Positions 8,491 to 18,240 of a stretch of 64,000 nt of DNA are shown here, piece after piece. The DNA is from Planctomycetes bacterium MalM25 (GTDB taxonomy: Bacteria > Planctomycetota > Planctomycetia > Pirellulales > Lacipirellulaceae). Numbering within the stretch: the first letter of the stretch is position 1; every line of letters begins with the position of its first letter. The position numbers were made by a program, and so were the translations under genes. A model generated the notes under the pieces. It was not told the DNA's origin and did no database searches. It saw only the letters and a list, made by a program, of their open reading frames with translations. The stretch lies in assembly GCA_007745835.1 (NCBI GenBank), contig CP036424.1:1635001-1699000 (forward strand), given 5' to 3'.

Positions 8491-9408
8491 ATGTCGCTGC
8501 TGGTGGTTGGTTCCGTTGCGATCGATAACGTCGAAACCCCCTCGGACCGTCGCGACGAGATGCTCGGCGGGTCGGCTTCGCACTTCTCGTACGCGGCCAG
8601 CTTCTTCACGCCGGTCCAACTGGTTGGGGTGGTCGGCGACGATTTCCCGACGGAGCACACGGAGCTGCTCCAGGGCGTCGGCGTCGATACGGCGGGGCTG
8701 CAGCGGACCGAGGGGGGCAAGACCTTCCGCTGGACCGGGCGTTACCTGCCGAACATGAACGACCGCGAGACGCTCGACGTCCAGCTCAACGTCTTCGGCG
8801 AGTTCGACCCGGTGGTCCCCGAGTCCTTCCGCGACGCGAAGCTCGTTTTCCTCGCCAACGGCGTCCCTGCGGTGCAAGCGAAGGTGCTCGCTCAGGCGAC
8901 CGACCGGCAGCTCGTGGTTGCCGACACGATGGACCTGTGGATCAACGAGCATCGCGCCGACCTCGACGCCCTCGTGAAGCAGATCGACGGCCTCGTGCTG
9001 AACGACGGCGAAGCGAAGCTCCTCACCGGCGAGCAGAATCTGGTTGCCGCCGGCGAAGCGGTGCTCGAATTGGGCCCCCGTTTCGCGATCGTGAAGAAGG
9101 GCGAGCACGGCGCGATGTACTTCGGCCGCAACGAGCAGGGCGAGATCGAAGCCCACGTCCTTCCCGCCTACCCGACCCGCGAGGTCATCGATCCGACCGG
9201 CGCGGGTGACAGCTTCGCGGGGGGCCTGATGGGCTACCTCGCGGAGAGCGGCGAGCTGACCGCCGAGGCCTTCAAGAAGGCGATGGCCTACGGAACCGTG
9301 GTCGCCAGCTACAACGTCGAGGGCTTCGGCCTCGAGCGGCTCACGCAGGTCGATCGCGACGAGATCGACAACCGCTACGCCGACTACAAGCAGATGCTCA
9401 CCTTCTGA
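8491..9408 (+). CDS. PfkB-family carbohydrate/nucleoside kinase
   Basis: 305 residues from ATG 8491. A ribokinase-fold enzyme that phosphorylates a sugar or nucleoside with ATP. The N-terminus (LLVVGSVAIDNVETP) and GGSASHFSYAA give the PfkB substrate-binding Gly motif, and DPTGAGDSFAGGLMGYL (about residues 233-249) is the C-terminal signature with the catalytic Asp. The substrate is not evident; the ETP after the first strand and the short lid recall adenosine-kinase-like members. It stands alone, converging with the CheX-like gene. An alternative upstream start at 8458 adds 11 poorly conserved residues. Confidence 0.85.
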   Translation: MSLLVVGSVAIDNVETPSDRRDEMLGGSASHFSYAASFFTPVQLVGVVGDDFPTEHTELLQGVGVDTAGLQRTEGGKTFRWTGRYLPNMNDRETLDVQLNVFGEFDPVVPESFRDAKLVFLANGVPAVQAKVLAQATDRQLVVADTMDLWINEHRADLDALVKQIDGLVLNDGEAKLLTGEQNLVAAGEAVLELGPRFAIVKKGEHGAMYFGRNEQGEIEAHVLPAYPTREVIDPTGAGDSFAGGLMGYLAESGELTAEAFKKAMAYGTVVASYNVEGFGLERLTQVDRDEIDNRYADYKQMLTF

Positions 9409-9417
9409 GCCGGGCGG

Positions 9418-9912
9418 CTACAGGTTGCGGACGACGAATCCGAAGTCGACGAAGAAAGACCCGATGTCCGAGTCGAAGTGAACCCGCATCGGCTTCGAGT
9501 TCGCTGGGAACTCAATCTGGTGTTCCGAGTCGTTCACGACATTCGGCAGCCCGATGTTGAGCCCCATGTTGAGCTTGCTCTTCGCGGCGCCGCCCACCAT
9601 GTTGACCAGCTCGCCCAAGGCGTCGAGCGTCTCGAGGGTGATGGCTTTGTAAGATTCGCCAAGGAAGCGGTCAACGACTTGCAGAGCGGTCTTCTCCGGG
9701 AAGCTGATGCAGACCAGTCCCTTGGCGCCGCCCGAAATGCGGATCATCGCCGTGACGTCGCTGAAGGCGTCGTGCTCGTTCCGCAGATCGACGGCCCCAC
9801 GCTCGACGCGGCTGTCGAGCATCATGGCGAACGTATTGATGACCGAGCTCAGCAACGGGTTGATGAGCTTGCCGGTCAGGCGGGCGTCGGGTTGGACGGC
9901 TGCAAAGGACAT
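9418..9912 (-). CDS. CheX-like chemotaxis phosphatase domain protein
   Basis: 164 residues. Matches the CheC/CheX fold, whose members dephosphorylate CheY-P. The active-site helix is visible as ALGELVNMVGGAAKSKL (about 98-114), giving the E-x-x-N pair of this family, with GLVCISFPEKTALQVVDRFLG before it. CheX normally works as a dimer with a receiver domain; no cheA, cheY or receptor gene is near, so it may serve another phospho-relay. Its stop is 9 bases from that of the PfkB kinase (convergent). Confidence 0.75.
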   Translation of the reverse strand: MSFAAVQPDARLTGKLINPLLSSVINTFAMMLDSRVERGAVDLRNEHDAFSDVTAMIRISGGAKGLVCISFPEKTALQVVDRFLGESYKAITLETLDALGELVNMVGGAAKSKLNMGLNIGLPNVVNDSEHQIEFPANSKPMRVHFDSDIGSFFVDFGFVVRNL

Positions 9913-10052
9913 TTCTTCGGCATTCTGTCTAAAGGCGACAAAGAGGACCTGTTTAGTTTAGGCCGCTCGGTCACGGCTCGTCGTGATTCCACTCCGCTTG
10001 CGGCTAGTCTTGCGGGTGACCCACTCCCGTTTCCCCACTTCCAAACTCCACC

Positions 10053-10634
10053 ATGCCAAAGACCCGCACTTTCGTCGCAATCGAATCGACCGACGCGATC
10101 CGACGCCGCGCGGCCGGGCTGGTAGACCGTCTGCGTCCCTACGCCCCAACGGCCCGTTGGGTCGAGGAGGAGGGGGTTCACCTCACGCTCTTCTTTCTGG
10201 GCGACCTGGGCGACGCTGAGGTCGCCGACGCCTGCTCGCGCGCCGAGTGGGCCGCCCGGGCCAACGCCCCGTTCTCGATGCGTGTGGCGGGCGTGGGGGC
10301 CTTTCCGGAGGTCAGCCGGCCGCGGGCCTTGTGGTTGGGCGTGACCGACGGCGCCGAGCCCCTCAGGCGTCTGCAGGCCGACCTGGACGACGCCCTGGCC
10401 GATCTCGCCCCGCGGGGCGAGAACCGCTCGTTCGTGCCCCACTGGACGCTCGCCCGACTGGGCGGAAAGGGGGGGGCGATTTCGCCCCATCTGGTTGACG
10501 TGCTGTCAAACCTTGCCGATTACGACGCCGGCGAGACGCTCGTCGAGGAGGTGGTCGTCCTCGGCAGCGAGCTGCGCCCCGAGGGGCCCGAGTACTACAC
10601 GCTGGCCCGTTGCCCGCTTGGCATGACCCCTTGA
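10053..10634 (+). CDS. thpR: RNA 2',3'-cyclic phosphodiesterase
   Basis: 193 residues, of the 2H phosphoesterase family (LigT/ThpR). The two catalytic HxTx motifs are both present: HLTL (about residue 44) and HWTL (about 130). These enzymes open 2',3'-cyclic phosphate RNA ends to 2'-phosphate; the biological substrate is not settled. The start lies behind a pyrimidine-rich leader with no SD (10019-10051). recA follows about 250 bases downstream on the same strand but has its own regulatory-looking region. Confidence 0.9.
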   Translation: MPKTRTFVAIESTDAIRRRAAGLVDRLRPYAPTARWVEEEGVHLTLFFLGDLGDAEVADACSRAEWAARANAPFSMRVAGVGAFPEVSRPRALWLGVTDGAEPLRRLQADLDDALADLAPRGENRSFVPHWTLARLGGKGGAISPHLVDVLSNLADYDAGETLVEEVVVLGSELRPEGPEYYTLARCPLGMTP

Positions 10635-10664
10635 AAAATGGGGACGGCGAGATCGGAAGAAAAA

Positions 10665-10700
10665 GTGTTGCGTGAACACGCGAACACCGATAGGGTGTTC
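10665..10700. promoter_or_regulatory. Repeated GAACAC/GTGTTC half-sites, possible SOS operator
   Basis: GAACACC (10682-10688) and GGTGTTC (10694-10700) form a perfect inverted repeat with 5 bases between. Two more half-sites lie just upstream: GTGTT (10665-10669) pairing with AACAC (10675-10679). The GAAC...GTTC core resembles the Gram-positive LexA box, though the spacing is wider. Position 183-218 bases before the chosen recA start fits SOS control. No lexA is in view. Confidence 0.5.
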
Positions 10701-10882
10701 CTGCGTACACCACTCGGCCAGGCGCCCCGCCGCGGCCCGCACGCTTGTCATCCACCCGCCTCCCCCGCATAAAGGGGCCCGGTCGCCACCGGGTCGATAG
10801 CCCGATGGTCGCCACCGCCAGCACCCAAGCGCCGAAAAACAAGTCAACGAACGGCTCCACCGCAACGACACCGACCAACCGC

Positions 10883-11995
10883 ATGGCCAAGAAAAGCTCA
10901 AAGAAGGGTAAGTCCGCGAAGGCGGACGCCAAGAAGTCCGTCATGGACGTCGTCCTTGAGGGGAGCGACGAGCTCCGCCACACCGTCGCCGCCATCGAGA
11001 AGCAGTTCGGCGAGGGGGCCATCATGCCCCTGGGCAGCGAATCGGATCGCCGCATCGAGGGCATCCCGACTTCGAGCCTCTCGCTCGACATGGCGTTGGG
11101 CGGTCAGGGCATCCCGCACGGACGGATCATCGAGATCTTCGGACCCGAGTCGAGCGGCAAGACGACCTTGGCCCTGCACGTGGTCGCCGAGGCGCAGAAG
11201 AAGGGCGGAATCGCCGCGTTCATCGACGCCGAGCACGCCCTCGACCCGAGCTGGGCGAAGAAGCTGGGCGTCGATCTCGAGACGCTGCTCGTCAGCCAGC
11301 CGAGCCACGGCGAGGAGGCGATGCACATCACCGAGATGCTGGTGAAGAGCAACGCCGTGGACGTCATCGTGGTCGACTCGGTCGCCGCGCTAGTGCCCAA
11401 GAAAGAACTCGACGGTGAGATCGGCGATTCGCACGTCGGCCTGCAGGCCCGTCTGATGAGCCAGTCGATGCGGAAGCTCACCGGCGCGATTGCCAAGAGC
11501 AAGACCTCCGTGATCTTCATCAACCAGATCCGTGAGAAGATCGGCGTGATGTTCGGCAGCCCGGAGACCACCCCCGGCGGCCGGGCGCTGAAGTTCTACT
11601 GCTCGTGCCGCATCGACGTCCGCCGCATCGGCCAGCTCAAGGACGGCGAGGAGGTTGTTGGCCAGCGGGTGCGGGCGAAGGTGGTCAAGAACAAGGTCGC
11701 GCCCCCGTTCCGGATTGCCGAGTTCGATATGATGCACAAAGATGGGATCAGCTACGAAGGCGACCTGATCGATCTGGGGACCGACCAGAAGATCGTCTCC
11801 CGCACCGGCGCCTGGTTCCGCTACGGCGAGATGCAGCTCGGCCAGGGTAAGGAGAAGGCGCGCCTGTTCCTTCGAGAGAACCCCGAGACCGCTCAAGAGA
11901 TCCGCGATAAAATCCTCGCCGCGGGCGGCTACGACGACTTGCTCGCGATCGACAAGACGGGCGCCGAGGAGAACGAGCCGGACGGCTCGCTCTGA
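10883..11995 (+). CDS. recA: RecA recombinase
   Basis: 370 residues from ATG 10883, where [10 protein letters not shown] gives a family-like N-terminus. ATG 10805 or TTG 10745 would add a Thr/Asn-rich head without similarity; none of the three has an SD. RecA forms filaments on single-stranded DNA, pairs homologous strands and triggers SOS self-cleavage. Seen are Walker [11 protein letters not shown], the [20 protein letters not shown] segment, the L2/NQIREKIG region and the [14 protein letters not shown] motif. The C-terminal tail is acidic ([11 protein letters not shown]), as usual. Probable SOS half-sites lie upstream. Confidence 0.97.
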   Translation: MAKKSSKKGKSAKADAKKSVMDVVLEGSDELRHTVAAIEKQFGEGAIMPLGSESDRRIEGIPTSSLSLDMALGGQGIPHGRIIEIFGPESSGKTTLALHVVAEAQKKGGIAAFIDAEHALDPSWAKKLGVDLETLLVSQPSHGEEAMHITEMLVKSNAVDVIVVDSVAALVPKKELDGEIGDSHVGLQARLMSQSMRKLTGAIAKSKTSVIFINQIREKIGVMFGSPETTPGGRALKFYCSCRIDVRRIGQLKDGEEVVGQRVRAKVVKNKVAPPFRIAEFDMMHKDGISYEGDLIDLGTDQKIVSRTGAWFRYGEMQLGQGKEKARLFLRENPETAQEIRDKILAAGGYDDLLAIDKTGAEENEPDGSL

Positions 11996-12039
11996 GCGCC
12001 CGTTCGCTCCGCCAGCACACAGCCCGAAGGACCGACGTC

Positions 12040-13608
12040 ATGCGAACGGCGACCTCATCTTGCCTAGTGGTGCGGGTCCTCGGGTTGATCGGCTGCGCCG
12101 CGGTCGCGGCGGCACAAGAGCCGCGCGGGATCGCTTTGTTGCAGGAGATGGAGCGGGCGATCGGCGGGGTGATCGAACGCTGCGAGCGGTCGGTCGTCTC
12201 GATCGCCCGCACGCCTCAGACCCCCGAGCAACTCCTCGGCGCCCCGGGGGCGCCGGAGCGGATCACCCCCGCGCAGCGGCTGCTCTTTCAGAACCAACGC
12301 TCCCTGCCGGGCGTGCTGGGGGGTATGCAGCTCTCTCGCGACGCCCCGCTGCAGCCCAGCGGAGCGGGCGTGGTGATCGATAAATCGGGCCTGATCTTGA
12401 CGCAGTACCTCGTCGTCCGGCTCGGCGAGACTCACGTGGTGACCGACGCCACGGGCGGACGCTACTTGGCGAAGATCGTCGCCGCCGACCCGCGGAGCGG
12501 GCTTGCCGTGTTGGCGGTTGAGCGTCCCTTCCGCGCCAAAGGGCAGGCCGAGCTGCCGGACTTCCAGCCGCTGCCCCTCGGTGAGGCCGAAACCCTTGGT
12601 AAGGGGCGGTTTGTCGTGGCGATCGGCAATCCGTTCTCGATCGAGACCGATGGTCAGCCAACCGCCAGCTGGGGCGCGATCACGAACACCGCCCTCAAGG
12701 CGCCACGGGATGAAAACCTGAACGACATCACCTCCGCAATCGACGGCTCTTACCGAACAACCCTCCATCATTTCGGGTCGCTGATGCAGACCGACGCCCG
12801 CCTCGGCTGGAACGCGAGCGGCGGGGCGCTTGTGTCGCTCGAGGGCGAGTTGGTCGGCGTGCTGACCACCGCCGCGACGATCGCCGGCCACGAGCAGCCC
12901 GCCGGCTACGCGATCCCCCTTAACCGGGCGATGCGACGCGCCGTCGAGACGATGCGCGAGGGCCTGGAGCCGGAGTACGGCTTGCTCGGGGTCAACTTCG
13001 ATCAGGTCGCTTTCGTCAATGCGCGGACCGGTCGCCGCGGAGTCGGTGTGAAAACAGTCTTCACGGGAGGCCCGGCGCAGGTAGCGGGCATCCGCGGGGG
13101 CGATCTGCTTCTGTCGGTCGATGACCAACCCCTAAGAACCCCGGAGTCGTTGCAGCTGATCGTCGGCAGTCTCCCACCTGATCAGACCGTGCGGGTAGCT
13201 TACGAGCGAGCTAGCAAGGTTGATGAGGCGGAAGTCACCCTCGCGAAGGCTTACATCCCGCAGGGCCAAGTTGTCAGCCGACGCCCGACCGCGTGGCGGG
13301 GCATCCGCGTCGATTACCCGACCGCGATTCCCTCCGGCGTGCTCCTGCAAAGATCGCAGGATGGCCACCTCGACCCGCAGGGATGCGTCGTCGTCTCGGA
13401 GGTCGAGGAGGGAAGCGTCTCGTGGAAGAGTGGCGTCCGCCCCTACAGCTTCGTCAGCCACGTGAGCGGCCGGCGCGTCCACACGCCCAACGAGTTCTAC
13501 GCCGCGGTACGCGACGCCAAAGAGAACGTGAAGCTGAAGTTCACCAAACCGTTACCCGCCGTGCCGGCAGCTCCGGTCATCCCCGGCGCCGCCAAGGCGC
13601 CGAAGTGA
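12040..13608 (+). CDS. HtrA-like PDZ protein, catalytically degenerate
   Basis: 522 residues with a signal peptide (cleavage near AAVAAAQ) and an SD (GAAGGA). A trypsin-fold domain (about 40-300) is followed by two PDZ domains (about 310-400 and 415-510), like periplasmic DegP/HtrA. Two of three catalytic residues are lost: the DegP TNNHVV histidine is Leu124 in TQYLVV, and the Asp of DPMSDIAL is Gly154 in DPRSGLAVL. Ser260 is kept in NASGGALV. The His-Asp spacing (30) equals DegP, so the alignment is secure. It is probably not a protease but a scaffold or chaperone in the periplasm. It converges with, and overlaps by 32 bases, the next gene. Confidence 0.85.
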   Translation: MRTATSSCLVVRVLGLIGCAAVAAAQEPRGIALLQEMERAIGGVIERCERSVVSIARTPQTPEQLLGAPGAPERITPAQRLLFQNQRSLPGVLGGMQLSRDAPLQPSGAGVVIDKSGLILTQYLVVRLGETHVVTDATGGRYLAKIVAADPRSGLAVLAVERPFRAKGQAELPDFQPLPLGEAETLGKGRFVVAIGNPFSIETDGQPTASWGAITNTALKAPRDENLNDITSAIDGSYRTTLHHFGSLMQTDARLGWNASGGALVSLEGELVGVLTTAATIAGHEQPAGYAIPLNRAMRRAVETMREGLEPEYGLLGVNFDQVAFVNARTGRRGVGVKTVFTGGPAQVAGIRGGDLLLSVDDQPLRTPESLQLIVGSLPPDQTVRVAYERASKVDEAEVTLAKAYIPQGQVVSRRPTAWRGIRVDYPTAIPSGVLLQRSQDGHLDPQGCVVVSEVEEGSVSWKSGVRPYSFVSHVSGRRVHTPNEFYAAVRDAKENVKLKFTKPLPAVPAAPVIPGAAKAPK

Positions 13609-14299
13609 GCAGCACCCCGGCGAGCGAGAAAGCCGCCAGTGCGGTCGGTTCGGGAACGGCCAAAGCCAAGACGGCCTCCGCAGGCGTCAGAACCAACTCG
13701 GACGAGTCCCGCCAGACGGTGAAGTCCGCTGCGTCGATCACCCCGTCGTCGTTGCCGTCGGCACGCAGATCCACCGCCGATCCGTAGGTCGAGGCGAAGA
13801 CGTTGTAGTCATCTAGGTCGACATCCAGGTCGTTGTCGTAGTCTGCTGTGAGGGTGCGGAACTCGGCCGGAAAGCTGTCCGTTTCCGTCCCTGCGGAGGT
13901 GGTCACCACCAAGCCTTCGAGCAAGGTGGTGTCGAAGAAGAGTCCCAGTGAAACGATCTGCCCCGCGGCAATCGAACCGCTCGCCGCGACCAGCGAGGCC
14001 TCGGCGACTTGGGTCGACGTGGGGACGCCGAGGATGGACCAGTCCGCGGTTGCATCGACGGATTGGTCTCCTGACAGGTCGTAGTTGCCGGCGATCGGGA
14101 CCCAGCCGTTGGTCAGGAGCGCGTCGCCGAACGACAGGATTTGGTATCCGTCGAGCGTGATCGCCCCTTCGGTCGGGTTCTTGATGTAGACCGCTCCGTC
14201 GTCGCGATCGACGATGAACTCGAGCTGGTCCGCCTGCGAGGTCGCGCAGGCAAGGAGGGCGAAGAGGGCCAGCGGGCTGTGGAGAAGGTAGCGAATCAC
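13577..14299 (-). CDS. PEP-CTERM protein with dockerin-like repeats
   Basis: 240 residues from GTG 14299, chosen because it gives a signal peptide (IRYLLHSPLALFALLACATSQA). The middle is a probable beta-rich secreted domain of unknown role. Near the C-terminus are two calcium-loop repeats of dockerin/EF-hand type (DYDNDLDVDLDDYNVF and DGNDDGVIDAADFTVW). The tail VPEPTALAAFSLAGVLL...WRRR is a PEP-CTERM sorting signal, recognised by an exosortase that is not in the window. Its 3' end overlaps the convergent HtrA-like gene. Confidence 0.8.
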   Translation of the reverse strand: MIRYLLHSPLALFALLACATSQADQLEFIVDRDDGAVYIKNPTEGAITLDGYQILSFGDALLTNGWVPIAGNYDLSGDQSVDATADWSILGVPTSTQVAEASLVAASGSIAAGQIVSLGLFFDTTLLEGLVVTTSAGTETDSFPAEFRTLTADYDNDLDVDLDDYNVFASTYGSAVDLRADGNDDGVIDAADFTVWRDSSELVLTPAEAVLALAVPEPTALAAFSLAGVLLTSAPWRRRG

Positions 14300-15961
<1,662 letters not shown>

Positions 15962-16010
15962 TCCGAAGTTAGAAACACAAACACAGACCCCAACTCTCAG
16001 GTGATTCGTA

Positions 16011-16451
16011 ATGAACGGTAAGCTCTGGATGGTTGTGCTCGTGGCGATGGTCGGTTGTGGCGCTCCGGCGAGCGACACCTCGACCCCCGCGGAAGATGCG
16101 GCGCCCGCAGGCAGCGACAGCAAGCCGGCCGGTGAGGCCTCGGTCGGCGAGGTCGGGGCGACACTCGTGTCGTTCAACCCGGACGGCGCCCCGGTCGCCG
16201 AGTTCGAGGCGCCCGGCATGCATTGCGAAATGTGCGCGGCGAAGATCGTTCAGGTCATGAAGGAGAAGCCAGGCGTCGTCGACGTGAAGGCGGACGCCGG
16301 GACGAAGATCTTGTCGGTCGCCTACTCCGACGACGAGTTCGAGTCCGACTTCGCCATCGAAGCGGTCTCCGAGGCGGGCTTCGGCAAAGCGACGCCGGTC
16401 GAAGGGGCTAGTGAGGATACCCCCGCTGAGGAGCCAACGGTCGAAGGCTGA
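16011..16451 (+). CDS. Lipoprotein with heavy-metal-associated (HMA) domain
   Basis: 146 residues. The N-terminus is a lipoprotein signal with lipobox MVGC (Cys16), followed by an Ala/Pro/Asp-rich linker. Residues about 60-130 form an HMA domain with the metal site GMHCEMC (MxCxxC), then VMKEKPGVVDVKAD, as in copper chaperones such as CopZ and P-type ATPase N-domains. It probably binds copper or a similar soft metal outside the cytoplasm; the metal is inferred. No metal ATPase is adjacent. ppnP follows 64 bases later. Confidence 0.85.
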   Translation: MNGKLWMVVLVAMVGCGAPASDTSTPAEDAAPAGSDSKPAGEASVGEVGATLVSFNPDGAPVAEFEAPGMHCEMCAAKIVQVMKEKPGVVDVKADAGTKILSVAYSDDEFESDFAIEAVSEAGFGKATPVEGASEDTPAEEPTVEG

Positions 16452-16515
16452 GCCGCCCTGTGGTTTGCCTTTTGCAACCGTTGTTCTTACAGACTTCCTC
16501 GAGCGTCCCAACGCA

Positions 16516-16836
16516 ATGCCCCAAGAATTCGCCAACGTCACGGTGGTCGTCCCCGCTAACGTCTACTTCGACGGAAAGGTCACCAGCCGAACCGTCAGGT
16601 TCGCCGACGGCACGTCCAAGACCCTCGGCCTCATGCAGCCGGGGGAGTACGAGTTCGGCACCGATAAGGCCGAACTGATGGAGATTGTGGCAGGCAAGGT
16701 GAAGGTCCGTCTCGCGGGCGAAACGGATTGGACCGAGTACGTCGGCGGCGCATCCTTCCACGTGCCGGGCGACTCGAAGTTCGAGATCACCGCCGTGGAG
16801 CTGGCGGACTACGTCTGCTCGTACCTGGAGGCTTGA
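16516..16836 (+). CDS. ppnP: Pyrimidine/purine nucleoside phosphorylase
   Basis: 106 residues from ATG 16516. A small single-domain cupin matching PpnP (YaiE, formerly DUF1255), which phosphorolyses several nucleosides to base plus ribose-1-phosphate. Family features include PANVYFDGKVTSRTV, a GTSKTLGLMQPGEYEFGT stretch and the late SFHVPGDSKFEI. Length is close to E. coli PpnP (94) and it lacks extra domains. Confidence 0.92.
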   Translation: MPQEFANVTVVVPANVYFDGKVTSRTVRFADGTSKTLGLMQPGEYEFGTDKAELMEIVAGKVKVRLAGETDWTEYVGGASFHVPGDSKFEITAVELADYVCSYLEA

Positions 16837-16918
16837 ACGCAGACCTCGCCGGAGGCGGCCGTATCGACCCTCCGCTCAGCGTGCATAGCGTCCTTCGGCC
16901 CTTTCCCAAGGTCCCGCC

Positions 16919-17590
16919 ATGGCCGATCCGATGCCTGTAAGGTCGGGTTACGACCGATGGGCCCGAGTCTACGACCACGACGCGAATCCGATGCAGGCCC
17001 TGGAAGAGCCGGTCGTGATCCACGAGACGGGACCGGTCGCCGGCCTGCGCGTTCTCGACCTGGGGTGCGGCACCGGGCGGCACGCTCTACGGATGGCGGC
17101 CGAAGGCGCTGCCGTGACCGCCGTCGATTTCTCCGAGGCGATGCTCGACGAGGCTAAGCGGAAGCCGAACGCCGAACGGGTTCGCTTCGTTACGCACGAT
17201 CTGCGGGAATCGTTGCCGTTCGACTCTGAGTTTGATCTCGTGGTGTGCGGCCTGGTCCTAGAGCACGTTAAAGACCTATCCGCGTTCTACCAAGAGGTCT
17301 TTCGGGTCGTCGGGCGATCAGGCCGTGTCGTCGTTTCGTTCATGCACTCGGCGATGTTCGCACGAGGGTCGCAGGCACGCTTCACCGACCCGCAAACCGA
17401 CGAGTTGATCGAGGTCGAGAGCGCCCCCTACACCGTGAGCGAAGCGGTCATGGCCGCCCTCGCGGCGGGGTTCACCATCAAGAACCTGTCCGAGCACTCG
17501 CCCGACCCGGCTTTCGCGGAGCGATTCCCGCGAGCGGAGAAGTACGTCGGCTGGCCGATGCTGGTGGTCCAGCACCTGTCGAAGGGCTAA
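16919..17590 (+). CDS. Class I SAM-dependent methyltransferase
   Basis: 223 residues. A Rossmann methyltransferase with motif I VLDLGCGTGRHALRMA (about residues 43-58), the acidic end of strand 2 (AVDFSEAMLDEA), and DLVVCGLVLEHVKD for motif IV (about 105-118). The C-terminus resembles UbiE/COQ5-like or methyltransferase-11 enzymes, but no substrate can be named. The leader before ATG is pyrimidine-rich. Neighbours give no pathway clue. Confidence 0.8.
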   Translation: MADPMPVRSGYDRWARVYDHDANPMQALEEPVVIHETGPVAGLRVLDLGCGTGRHALRMAAEGAAVTAVDFSEAMLDEAKRKPNAERVRFVTHDLRESLPFDSEFDLVVCGLVLEHVKDLSAFYQEVFRVVGRSGRVVVSFMHSAMFARGSQARFTDPQTDELIEVESAPYTVSEAVMAALAAGFTIKNLSEHSPDPAFAERFPRAEKYVGWPMLVVQHLSKG

Positions 17591-17665
17591 AGGCCTGTCG
17601 AAAGGTTGAAGGAACATCGCGGGCGCTGAGGCGTTGTGCCAACGATCGCAGCCTGACGCACCTGC

Positions 17666-18151
17666 TTAGCGGACCGGTACGTTGGCGCCGGCCGTGCGGA
17701 CTCGGGACCCGTCCGCCGCGACGGCCTGAGCGATCGCTTCGCTCGGCAGCGGACCGGCCGCCGCGAGCGTCGTGCCGATCGTGCTGTGCTGGGGGCGCCA
17801 GAGGGCGCCGGTCACGGCGTCGACCCCGATGCCGAGCCCCCCGCCGATCAGGACGTTGCCGGCGATCCACGGGTTGAGCTTGCTGAAGATGGGGGCTTCG
17901 GTCGGCTGGTAGCCCGGTTTCGAAAAAGTGGCCACGTAGCTCGCGGGCCGTAACCAGGTGCGTCCCCGCTTGAGCGTCACGGAGCCTGGCGTCACGGTTT
18001 GCGCCACGACTCGGCCTTCGTGGTCACGCACATCGACATGAGCCCCCGGGGGCATCGACTCGATGGCGACCTCGGCGTTGCGGCCGTTCATGACCGTGGC
18101 GCAGCCGCAGCTCAGCAGGCAGGAGAGCAACAGAACGATCCGTTGGGGCAT
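17666..18151 (-). CDS. Lipoprotein with PEGA-like domain
   Basis: 161 residues from ATG 18151. The signal peptide ends in a lipobox (LLSCGCATV), so it is probably lipid-anchored. Residues about 25-90 look like a PEGA surface-layer domain (SMPPGAHVDVRD, then PGSVTLKRG and ATFSKPGYQP), followed by a Gly-rich segment (AGNVLIGGGLGIGVDAVTG) that may insert in the membrane. Similar small lipoproteins occur widely without a known role. It lies 89 bases downstream of the MFS gene on the same strand. Confidence 0.65.
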   Translation of the reverse strand: MPQRIVLLLSCLLSCGCATVMNGRNAEVAIESMPPGAHVDVRDHEGRVVAQTVTPGSVTLKRGRTWLRPASYVATFSKPGYQPTEAPIFSKLNPWIAGNVLIGGGLGIGVDAVTGALWRPQHSTIGTTLAAAGPLPSEAIAQAVAADGSRVRTAGANVPVR

Positions 18152-18240
18152 GATGAGTCTCGGCTTTCCGTGTCGGGCCCCCCCACGGTTTGGCTCGAGT
18201 CCTACGGAGCACGGGCAGACCCGTCCAGAGCAGTTTGTTG

